Assembly: GCA_022758935.1 (NCBI GenBank)
Contig: JAEMQG010000191.1
Span: 1 to 5,237 of the forward strand
Direction: 5' to 3'
Source of the DNA: Candidatus Nitrosopumilus sp.
GTDB lineage: Archaea; Thermoproteota; Nitrososphaeria; Nitrososphaerales; Nitrosopumilaceae
DNA: 5,237 bases
This document shows, piece after piece, positions 1 through 5,237 of the stretch. A program made the translations under genes and the position numbers. Position 1 is the first letter of the stretch. Each line of letters opens with the position of its first letter. The notes under the pieces were generated by a model. The model was not told the origin of the DNA. It did not search any database and saw only the letters and a program-made list of their open reading frames with translations.

Positions 1-96
1 AATATTGTAGAAAATGAATCAAAGATTTTAAATATCTGTCAAAGAAAATTCAGAAAAAATACATTCGACTTGGGATCGTACCAAAATTTATTCTAA
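1..96 (+). CDS. Possible C-terminal end of a gene entering from the left (hypothetical)
   Basis: Frame 1 is open from the first base for 31 codons and ends with TAA at 94-96. The translated end is lysine/asparagine-rich and finishes with TFDLGSYQNLF. The other two forward frames hit stops within the first 20 bases. An open stretch of this length can arise by chance in sequence this A/T-rich, and I recognise no family in so short a tail. It is therefore listed only as a candidate partial gene. An inverted repeat begins right at its stop codon, which would fit a 3' end but does not prove one. Confidence 0.3.
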   Translation, partial: NIVENESKILNICQRKFRKNTFDLGSYQNLF

Positions 97-143
97 AAAG
101 GTCTAATCTTTAAAAATGCTAAACTACAACACATGGACCTTTT
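96..143 (+). repeat. Inverted repeat just after the possible partial gene
   Basis: AAAAGGTC at 96-103 is the exact reverse complement of GACCTTTT at 136-143. A T-G wobble and an A-T pair extend the stem to about 10 bp around a 28-nt loop. It starts at the last base of the TAA stop of the candidate left-edge gene. It could be a transcript 3'-end hairpin or a protein-binding site. An 8-bp match is not rare in this composition, and the only T-run nearby is a short one at 179-183, well downstream. Confidence 0.25.
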
Positions 144-318
144 ATGACCATGAGGATTATTCAAATTTTCATTATTACTTTTTCACAAGATATATTTCAG
201 TTAATTAAAATTTATTTGATAACTTGGAACTATGCCATCCCTGATTCTTTGAACATTTCTATTTCTAGATAGTTGATATTTTATGTCATTATGTTGAATT
301 AATATAGAAATCTGTGAA
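97..318. other. Non-coding upstream region
   Basis: This 222-bp stretch holds no credible gene on either strand. A minus-strand open frame crossing 201-431 is the antisense of the following gene's start and shows no recognisable protein features. Apart from the inverted repeat at 96-143 and a weak TATA-like element near 279-286, I see no structure in it. Confidence 0.6.
279..286 (+). promoter_or_regulatory. Weak TATA-like element before the membrane protein gene
   Basis: TTTTATGT lies with its centre about 36 nt before the ATG at 319. With the usual archaeal spacing of about 26 nt this predicts a transcript start near 308 and a leader of about 10 nt. There is no Shine-Dalgarno match before the ATG, which fits a short-leader transcript. 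In such A/T-rich DNA similar octamers are common, so this is only a candidate. Confidence 0.25.
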
Positions 319-1767
319 ATGCATAAAAACATAAAAATACTTTCTATATTGTTGACTAAACTATCCAATTGGGATAAGATTCCATTTGTTTTTTCATTAG
401 GGGTTTTACCAGCGTTAACGATTTGGATCATTATTCATCCAATAAGCAATTTTGCGTTTGATGATATGTATTTGATGACCGTAATTTTTTTGGCATCATT
501 ATCTACAATTGGAATTACCTTTTTGTCCAAAGTTAAAGAAGATCATAATCCTGATGTTGCAAAATTTCGTAGTGCCAAAAATGAATTGAAAAAACTGGAA
601 AAGCAATTAAACAACAATGAAAACATGATAAAAGATATTGAAAAACAAATTAAGAAAAAAAATGAAACTGACGATAAAAAACCAGAACAAGATGGTGAGA
701 TAAAACAAGAAGAAAATGTTCTTTATCCCGTGACTCGATTACGTATAGAATTAAAAAATAAATCTGAGGAAATAAATACAAGAATTGAGAAACTTAAAAT
801 GGAAATTGGTGTTATTCATTTTAAGGTAATTGATTCAGTACTTATACAAAATTTTGAACCTAATCTAAAAAAAAAAATAGAAAAAGAGTTAGATAAAATC
901 AAAGATGGACTTAAAGAAAATAATATTCCCTATGCGGAATCTGCAATTTCAAAAACAGATGATGCAAGTTTTGAGTCTCAAATTAAAATTCTAATTGATA
1001 TTGTAACTAATAATAGCGATGCAGCTCGTTTGTATGAAAAAAAAATTGGTGAATTAAATAAAAAAATTACTAAAATCAAGGAAAAAAAATTTGAAGAATT
1101 TGGACTTGATGATGTAGATAATGATGTAAAGAAAAATAGCCCTCAATTATTCATTTTTGCTGCTCTTTTTGCAATTATTGGTGGATTGGCAATTACCGCA
1201 GCATTAGATGCATTTGTTGATCCTGATCAAAATAGCACCATTCTATACGTGCATAACATTGCTAGCATTACTGATTTAATATCCAGTCCATCGGCATTTG
1301 TGATAGCTAGCTATTTTCCAATAGCAATTTTGTTCATACATGGTGCAATAATTTTTTTATCTAGTCAAGGTGCACAGATCATATCTAAAGGTAATAGCTT
1401 TGGGTACTTTATCAGTTCTTTAATATTGTTCATGGAAGGAATAATTCTTTTCTACGCGGCTACTTCAATAAACAATTTTCTAAACTTTTCATTTTGGATT
1501 TTCTTGCTTATGGCAATCGATCTTGCATGGCTTGCGATTAATTGGGCAAAAGGAATTGATTTTGAATCACAGTGGGTGCATTTCAACTTGGCTATGTTAT
1601 TTTTTACGTTGTGTATTTTACTTTTGTTTCATTCAGTAACACAGGTAGATAAAGCGGTCTATGCATTTATGCTGATAATATTTGTTGCAAGAACTGTTGC
1701 TGACTATGTAGCAGGTTGGAAGTCTGTTTGGGGACAGTTTGATATATCTGATTCTAACGCTCTTTGA
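319..1767 (+). CDS. Multi-pass membrane protein with large coiled-coil insert, unknown function
   Basis: I do not recognise the family of this 482-residue protein. Two hydrophobic segments lie near the N-terminus (about residues 22-40 and 51-70). They are followed by a hydrophilic region of roughly 200 residues (71-275) rich in Lys, Glu, Asn and Asp, with likely coiled-coil stretches around 80-115, 138-165, 180-200 and 238-258. Six more hydrophobic segments follow (about 277-297, 325-348, 361-380, 391-408, 420-440, 446-463). The lysine-rich N-terminus and insert place both termini and the coiled-coil domain in the cytoplasm by the positive-inside rule. The outer loop after segment 3 carries an N-S-T sequon at 305-307. 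The C-terminal part ends with a conserved-looking RTVADYVAGW stretch (458-467). An in-frame TGA at 295-297 leaves the ATG at 319 as the only plausible start. The insert contains long A-runs, including 11 As at 867-877. A scaffold, sensor or mechanosensitive role is conceivable, but nothing in the sequence decides it. The next gene is 142 bp downstream and probably separately transcribed. Confidence 0.85.
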   Translation: MHKNIKILSILLTKLSNWDKIPFVFSLGVLPALTIWIIIHPISNFAFDDMYLMTVIFLASLSTIGITFLSKVKEDHNPDVAKFRSAKNELKKLEKQLNNNENMIKDIEKQIKKKNETDDKKPEQDGEIKQEENVLYPVTRLRIELKNKSEEINTRIEKLKMEIGVIHFKVIDSVLIQNFEPNLKKKIEKELDKIKDGLKENNIPYAESAISKTDDASFESQIKILIDIVTNNSDAARLYEKKIGELNKKITKIKEKKFEEFGLDDVDNDVKKNSPQLFIFAALFAIIGGLAITAALDAFVDPDQNSTILYVHNIASITDLISSPSAFVIASYFPIAILFIHGAIIFLSSQGAQIISKGNSFGYFISSLILFMEGIILFYAATSINNFLNFSFWIFLLMAIDLAWLAINWAKGIDFESQWVHFNLAMLFFTLCILLLFHSVTQVDKAVYAFMLIIFVARTVADYVAGWKSVWGQFDISDSNAL

Positions 1768-1872
1768 CATAAACCATAATTTGAATTTGCCAATATCCAA
1801 ATCTGATTCGCTAGTAATACTTTCAATGAATTCTAAACATTAACCCGAATAACCTTATTTATCAAGTATTCA

Positions 1873-1880
1873 TTTAAAAA
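1873..1880 (+). promoter_or_regulatory. Candidate TATA element before the amine oxidase gene
   Basis: TTTAAAAA, continuing into AATA, is centred about 33 nt before the ATG at 1910 and predicts a transcript start around 1903, giving a very short leader. No Shine-Dalgarno sequence precedes the ATG. The 142-bp gap from the upstream gene shows no clear terminator or T-tract, so read-through from the membrane protein gene cannot be excluded. Confidence 0.3.
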
Positions 1881-1909
1881 ATACGAAAAAATATTCAATC
1901 ATTATACTA

Positions 1910-3544
1910 ATGTTTGTAATTATTGTTGGTATATCTAGTATCTTATATTTTTTTTCTGCAAATTATGATTCTCGAATAAAAATTGAAAATAATCTATTAG
2001 GTATTAACAGTAAAAATGATAATTTTCTTTGTGATAGTACATTTAAGACAGGATACACCACAGCAAATACCCCCAGTGATAATATCGAGAATAGTTATTT
2101 AACACAGACCTATGATGTGATTGTAATTGGGGCAGGAATATCTGGTCTTGAAGCTGCACACCAATTAGATAAAAATGGTGTGAATGTCATGATACTTGAG
2201 GGGCGAGATAGAATTGGAGGAAGAGTATGGACAGTTGACATTGATAATACTGCCATCGATCTTGGAGCTTCTTGGATTCATGGATTAAATCAGTATAGCG
2301 GATTTCAAAACCCGCTTTTTCTAATTACAGAAAGAAACAACATCATTACTGTTAAAACCTCTGATACTAGTACGTTGTACAATTACATTGGTAAAAAGAT
2401 TGATGATGATACGAGTGAGATTTTTGATAGATATGTAAAATTTGCTCAAAAATATGATGAAACCCTAACTGACGAGCAAAAACAGAAAATTAGTGTTCAG
2501 GATGTGATAAACAAATTTTACTTAAAGGGCAGCCTTGATGCAAGACAGCGTGCAATATTCAACTATACTATGCAATTTAACTATGATATGGGACAGGCAG
2601 AGAACACCACAAACATTTCATTTGCAAAATCATTAGAAACTCAATATTTTGCCGAAGATGAAGATCATGAAGTCATTTTCCCTCAAGGATATGGTCAAAT
2701 AGCCAATTGTTTAGCTGGGAAATTGAATATTCTACATGCAAATGTGACCAAAGTGGATTATACTGGTTCACCTATCACAATATACACAAATCAAGGAATC
2801 TTTCATGCAACCCATGTGATCAGCACTCTTCCCATATCAATTTTACAGAATAAAACCAATATGAAAGTAGAATTCGTTCCTAATTTTGATCAAACTAAGA
2901 TGGATGCCATAAACAGTCTTGCAATGGGTACCATGGATAAAGTCTATTTGCTCTACGATAAACCTTTTTGGGATTCAAGTACTTGGATTAATCGCGTATC
3001 AGAGAATAATAATGTGACGGATAAGAAATGGCAGTTTTTTTTCAATTTGTACAAATATGATGATAAACCAATTATTTTGGCATTTAACACTGGAGAATCT
3101 GCAAAACAGTTAGAAATGAAGAGTAATTATGAAATCAAAAATGAGTTAGTTAACATTTTAGAAAAAATATATCCGGGTAAACATGAACCAATTAATTATG
3201 TTGTTACTAGATGGGCATCAGACCCATTGGCTGGTGGTTCATATTCTATTGTTCCTATAAATGGGTCAGTCAATAGTGCAGATATCTTGGCAAAACCAAT
3301 TAACGATAAACTCTTTTTCGCTGGGGAGGCAACTAGTAAATATTATTATGGAACAGTACATGCTGCCTATATTTCTGGATATCGTGCAGCCGAAGAAGTT
3401 TTGAAAGCAAAGGATGAAAAATTATTGGATGCCCCACTTGAACAGTTAAGACATGGGATTAAGAAATGGGATGTTATTTGTAAAGCAAACGAACAACTAA
3501 TAGTAGATGAATCATCAGATGATAACATGGTGTATAAAAAATAA
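1910..3544 (+). CDS. Flavin-dependent amine oxidase (polyamine oxidase/LSD1-like), membrane-anchored or exported
   Basis: This 544-residue protein belongs to the FAD amine oxidase family, which oxidises a C-N bond of amines or polyamines and passes electrons to oxygen or another acceptor. Seen in sequence: a hydrophobic segment at residues 1-16; a polar linker to about 67; the dinucleotide fold DVIVIGAGISGLEAA (GxGxxG at 74-79) with Glu97 for the ribose and the GRDRIGGR signature (98-105); DLGASWIHG (117-125); an MGTMDKVYL block containing the likely active-site Lys344; RWASDPLAGGSYS (434-446); and the FAD-binding end FFAGEATSKYYYGTVHAA (469-486). The last block resembles spermine oxidase/LSD1, with Thr482 where monoamine oxidases have a cage tyrosine. 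A tail of about 45 residues extends beyond the usual end of the domain. No twin-arginine motif is present, so the segment may be a Sec signal or an anchor. The ATG start gives no positive charges before the hydrophobic segment; the frame stays open upstream to a TAA at 1850-1852 but offers no ATG, GTG or TTG. The substrate is unknown. Confidence 0.92.
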   Translation: MFVIIVGISSILYFFSANYDSRIKIENNLLGINSKNDNFLCDSTFKTGYTTANTPSDNIENSYLTQTYDVIVIGAGISGLEAAHQLDKNGVNVMILEGRDRIGGRVWTVDIDNTAIDLGASWIHGLNQYSGFQNPLFLITERNNIITVKTSDTSTLYNYIGKKIDDDTSEIFDRYVKFAQKYDETLTDEQKQKISVQDVINKFYLKGSLDARQRAIFNYTMQFNYDMGQAENTTNISFAKSLETQYFAEDEDHEVIFPQGYGQIANCLAGKLNILHANVTKVDYTGSPITIYTNQGIFHATHVISTLPISILQNKTNMKVEFVPNFDQTKMDAINSLAMGTMDKVYLLYDKPFWDSSTWINRVSENNNVTDKKWQFFFNLYKYDDKPIILAFNTGESAKQLEMKSNYEIKNELVNILEKIYPGKHEPINYVVTRWASDPLAGGSYSIVPINGSVNSADILAKPINDKLFFAGEATSKYYYGTVHAAYISGYRAAEEVLKAKDEKLLDAPLEQLRHGIKKWDVICKANEQLIVDESSDDNMVYKK

Positions 3545-3555
3545 TCTAAATCTGG

Positions 3556-3580
3556 AAATTATTAATACTGTCAATAATTT
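3556..3580. terminator. A/T hairpin between convergent genes, possible bidirectional terminator
   Basis: AAATTATT at 3556-3563 is the perfect reverse complement of AATAATTT at 3573-3580, separated by a 9-nt loop. It begins 12 nt after the stop of the amine oxidase gene and lies 36 nt beyond the stop of the minus-strand dehydrogenase gene. The stem is entirely A/T and therefore weak. On the plus strand it ends in four Ts. Archaeal termination depends mainly on U-tracts, so its role is inferred from position. Confidence 0.35.
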
Positions 3581-3615
3581 TATGAAAATCTCCCATGTGA
3601 TGTGTTAGTTCTAGT

Positions 3616-4869
3616 TTAACTTGACTGCTCTAAACCAATTGAATTTTCTATTTGTATTTTTGAGTTTTGAGTTTTGAGGTGTGGTTTATTTATTTGGTGT
3701 ACAATTACTGCTGGATTGTTAATTATCTTGTTATTTTCGTAGACGAACATTTGCTTCTTTGCTATCTCTTCGAAGAAGAGTTTAGTAGGTACTATGGCTT
3801 CAGGAGAAAAGCTTCCTCTCTCTTTGATGACTCCTTTTTTTATCATTTGTGCAATTATGCTTGCCGAAATGCCTGTGTCTATGTTACATCCTGCATCTTC
3901 CCATCCATCAAGTGTTGGCGCAATACATTCCATTTCTATTATTTTCTCTTTTCCATCTTTTTCACCGAAGACTTGCAACCAAAGGCATTCTCTTTCTTTG
4001 TATCCTTTGGGAATATTCAGTCTACGTAATATTGCCGTAAGAACATCTATTGGTTTTATCTTTGTTTTCATAAATTCTATTTTTTTTGATTCGCTTAGAC
4101 CAAAATCGATAAACATTTTGATTGTCTTAAAGGAATGGTCTGGAAACCCTGCATAGAATCTAACATTTTTCAAACCTTTGTTACTAAAGTAATGGTAGAA
4201 TGTGTATGGTTCCGAATGTTCCGCCAAAAAGCATTTTTGTTTGCCTATGAACTTGTGATTACGTTCTTCTATGGTCGACATGGGGAATTTTTTGATAAAT
4301 TTGCCGTTTTCCAGAATTGTTGCTTGATGAGTGAATTCGTAAGCGACACTTTCAATAGAGAAGGGTACAACGAATTCTTTTATGTTAGAATCCCACGCAA
4401 AGCCCACTTCTATAGTGTTTATTTTGTCCAGTTTTTCAGATGCATGTCTTAACATGACATTACCGATTCCTGGAACTGACCCACATCCTGTGATATGGGT
4501 TAAATTTTTTTCTTTTAGTGTGTGATTAAGCTTTAACTGTTCTTTAGTCATTGATATTGTAGAACCAAGATCTATGCTGTGAACGTTTGATTCTATACAC
4601 ATTTTTAGAGATTTCAGATTGATATCATCCTCTGCGCAATTAATTACGACATTGGCATTTGATCGTCGAATTATACCCTGAATTTTTCCTGTATCTGTTA
4701 TGTCTGCTAAAATCAAATCTGAAGAATGTTTGTAACTATTCAACAAATCCCGATTTAGTGGTTTTTCTCTGTCAACAAGTAACACTGAATATCCTTTTTC
4801 GAGTAGATCCCTACAAACAATTTTCCCTTGCATTCCAAGGCCACCAAGAATTATAAAATCATAATTCAA
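3616..4869 (-). CDS. Saccharopine dehydrogenase-family NAD(P)-dependent oxidoreductase
   Basis: The 417-residue product fits the saccharopine dehydrogenase family, whose members reductively form or oxidatively cleave amino-acid C-N bonds (saccharopine reductase, lysine 6-dehydrogenase, carboxynorspermidine dehydrogenase). The N-terminal Rossmann fold is clear: FIILGGLGMQG with GxGxxG at 10-15 and an acidic residue, Asp33, ending strand 2 (VLLVDRE), which favours NAD although the adjacent Arg34 could tolerate NADP. The family's central motif appears as TGCGSVPGIGN (127-137), and the C-terminal signature as TGISASIIAQMIKKGVI followed by GSFSPEAI (332-359). A tail of about 35 residues after 383 looks poorly conserved and contains a short DNA repeat. 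The start is TTG at 4867-4869: a TAA lies only three codons upstream (4879-4881), no ATG or GTG falls between, and the next Met (residue 13) is inside the nucleotide-binding loop. A TATA element at leaderless spacing supports this start. The gene converges on the amine oxidase gene and diverges from purS. The exact substrate cannot be assigned. Confidence 0.88.
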   Translation of the reverse strand: MNYDFIILGGLGMQGKIVCRDLLEKGYSVLLVDREKPLNRDLLNSYKHSSDLILADITDTGKIQGIIRRSNANVVINCAEDDINLKSLKMCIESNVHSIDLGSTISMTKEQLKLNHTLKEKNLTHITGCGSVPGIGNVMLRHASEKLDKINTIEVGFAWDSNIKEFVVPFSIESVAYEFTHQATILENGKFIKKFPMSTIEERNHKFIGKQKCFLAEHSEPYTFYHYFSNKGLKNVRFYAGFPDHSFKTIKMFIDFGLSESKKIEFMKTKIKPIDVLTAILRRLNIPKGYKERECLWLQVFGEKDGKEKIIEMECIAPTLDGWEDAGCNIDTGISASIIAQMIKKGVIKERGSFSPEAIVPTKLFFEEIAKKQMFVYENNKIINNPAVIVHQINKPHLKTQNSKIQIENSIGLEQSS

Positions 4870-4890
4870 TGTTTTACATTATACTCATAT

Positions 4891-4898
4891 TAGATAAA
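4891..4898 (-). promoter_or_regulatory. TATA box of the dehydrogenase gene, leaderless spacing
   Basis: Read on the minus strand, TTTATCTA is preceded by an A-run (4899 onward begins AA after a seven-A stretch) that can act as a BRE. Its centre is about 26 nt from the TTG at 4869, which is the expected TATA-to-start distance for transcription beginning at the first base of the start codon. No Shine-Dalgarno sequence is present, in keeping with leaderless translation. Confidence 0.5.
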
Positions 4899-4938
4899 TT
4901 TTTTTATTAAAAAATTATTTTATGTAAATATCTCTAAA

Positions 4939-4950
4939 TTTAAGTATAAA
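4939..4950 (+). promoter_or_regulatory. Candidate TATA box for purS
   Basis: TTTAAGTATAAA matches the archaeal TATA consensus well. A start about 26 nt downstream falls near 4970-4975 and gives a leader of about 32-37 nt before the ATG at 5007. A second, weaker CATAAAA at 4953-4959 could set a shorter leader. The leader lacks a purine-rich Shine-Dalgarno match close to the ATG. Confidence 0.45.
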
Positions 4951-4973
4951 AGCATAAAACTTAGTAGGAAGAT

Positions 4974-4983
4974 AGATTAATCT
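4974..4983. repeat. 10-bp perfect palindrome in the purS leader
   Basis: AGATTAATCT is its own reverse complement and sits at or just downstream of the predicted transcript start, 23 nt before the purS ATG. That position suits an operator that blocks initiation. Short palindromes are fairly frequent by chance in A/T-rich DNA, so the role is uncertain. Confidence 0.3.
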
Positions 4984-5006
4984 CTTTTTGATTTTGCAAA
5001 TTATTG

Positions 5007-5237
5007 ATGGCTACCTTTGATGTTCATGTGACCATTGAAAACAAACCCGGAATCAGTGATCCTGAAGGTGAAACAATTATAAATGATCTTGTATTGAAAG
5101 GCACACATTCAGCAATATCTAAAATCAAAACTGCAAAAATGCTAAAATTCACAATCAAGGAAAAAGATAAAAAATCTGCAAAAACTAAAGTCCAAGAAAT
5201 TTGCGATGAATTACGCATTTACAATCCAATGGTAAGT
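5007..5237 (+). CDS. purS: Phosphoribosylformylglycinamidine synthase subunit PurS (partial, runs off right edge)
   Basis: PurS is the small cytoplasmic subunit of the FGAM synthase complex (PurS, PurL, PurQ), which converts formylglycinamide ribonucleotide to the amidine using glutamine and ATP in step four of purine synthesis. PurS bridges the glutaminase and synthetase and helps pass ammonia between them. The 77 visible residues show the family hallmarks: a first strand FDVHVTIE, the conserved DPEGETI (18-24), a lysine-rich middle with KMLKFTIKE (44-52) and the CDEL...NP segment (66-74) near the end of the fold. PurS proteins are about 80-90 residues, so only the last few residues are probably missing. 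The ATG at 5007 is chosen over the immediately preceding in-frame TTG (5004-5006) because it begins the protein exactly at the first strand. purQ and purL often follow purS, but nothing to the right is visible here. Confidence 0.93.
   Translation, partial: MATFDVHVTIENKPGISDPEGETIINDLVLKGTHSAISKIKTAKMLKFTIKEKDKKSAKTKVQEICDELRIYNPMVS

Larger units (their letters stand above)
4870..5006. promoter_or_regulatory. Divergent promoter region between the dehydrogenase gene and purS
   Basis: This 137-bp A/T-rich spacer must drive both flanking genes outward. It contains a BRE/TATA-like element for the minus strand (4891-4898), TATA-like sequence for the plus strand (4939-4950), and a 10-bp palindrome in the likely purS leader (4974-4983). 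No RNA gene or riboswitch is apparent. Confidence 0.6.

Noticed and set aside
132..152. CATGG/CCATG inverted repeat
   Set aside because: Only a 5-bp stem with an 11-nt loop, overlapping the better inverted repeat; expected by chance.
201..431. Minus-strand open frame of 76 codons across the start of the membrane protein gene
   Set aside because: It overlaps the start of a well-supported gene in antisense, has no recognisable protein features, and no promoter signal was seen for it.
1768..1909. Search for a small gene, RNA gene or terminator between the membrane protein and amine oxidase genes
   Set aside because: Stops are frequent, no hairpin with a T-tract was seen, and nothing resembles a tRNA or a known structured RNA; only the TATA-like element is supportable.
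1910..2032. Lipoprotein signal with Cys41 as the lipidated residue
   Set aside because: Cys41 is about 25 residues past the hydrophobic segment and is not preceded by a lipobox next to the segment's end.
3667..4452. Several plus-strand open frames opposite the dehydrogenase gene
   Set aside because: They are antisense shadows of a clear saccharopine dehydrogenase-family gene; their products are Phe/Ser/Cys-rich with no family signature, and they overlap one another.
4659..4856. Plus-strand open frame opposite the start of the dehydrogenase gene
   Set aside because: It is antisense to the conserved Rossmann fold and has no plausible independent features.
5024..5218. Minus-strand open frame opposite purS
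   Set aside because: purS is firmly identified on the plus strand; the opposite frame is a shadow.

Overview
The window looks like the chromosome of an ammonia-oxidising archaeon of the Nitrosopumilus type (Nitrososphaerota/Thaumarchaeota). This is an inference from strong A+T richness, compact gene spacing, absence of convincing Shine-Dalgarno sites, an archaeal BRE/TATA-like element about 26 nt in front of a TTG start (as expected for leaderless transcripts), and a stand-alone PurS subunit typical of archaea and Gram-positive bacteria. No RNA gene, insertion sequence, CRISPR array or attachment site was found.

Layout. Positions 1-96 hold an open reading frame that may be the tail of a gene entering from the left. 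Positions 97-318 are non-coding, with a weak inverted repeat. Positions 319-1767 (+) encode an unrecognised membrane protein with about eight membrane segments and a large lysine/glutamate-rich, probably coiled-coil cytoplasmic insert. Positions 1910-3544 (+) encode a flavin amine oxidase of the polyamine oxidase/LSD1-like group with an N-terminal membrane segment. A 71-bp gap containing an A/T hairpin separates it from a convergent gene at 3616-4869 (-), a saccharopine dehydrogenase-family oxidoreductase that appears to start at TTG. A 137-bp divergent promoter region follows, then purS (5007 to the window edge, +), a subunit of the purine enzyme FGAM synthase.

Working together. The two plus-strand genes are separated by 142 bp and probably have separate promoters. 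The amine oxidase and the saccharopine dehydrogenase-like enzyme both belong to families that oxidise or form C-N bonds of amines and amino acids, so a link through polyamine or lysine-type metabolism is possible but unproven, because they are convergent rather than co-transcribed. purS is most likely an unrelated housekeeping neighbour, probably continuing into further purine genes to the right. I see no clear evidence of a new multi-gene system; the least explained element is the membrane/coiled-coil protein.
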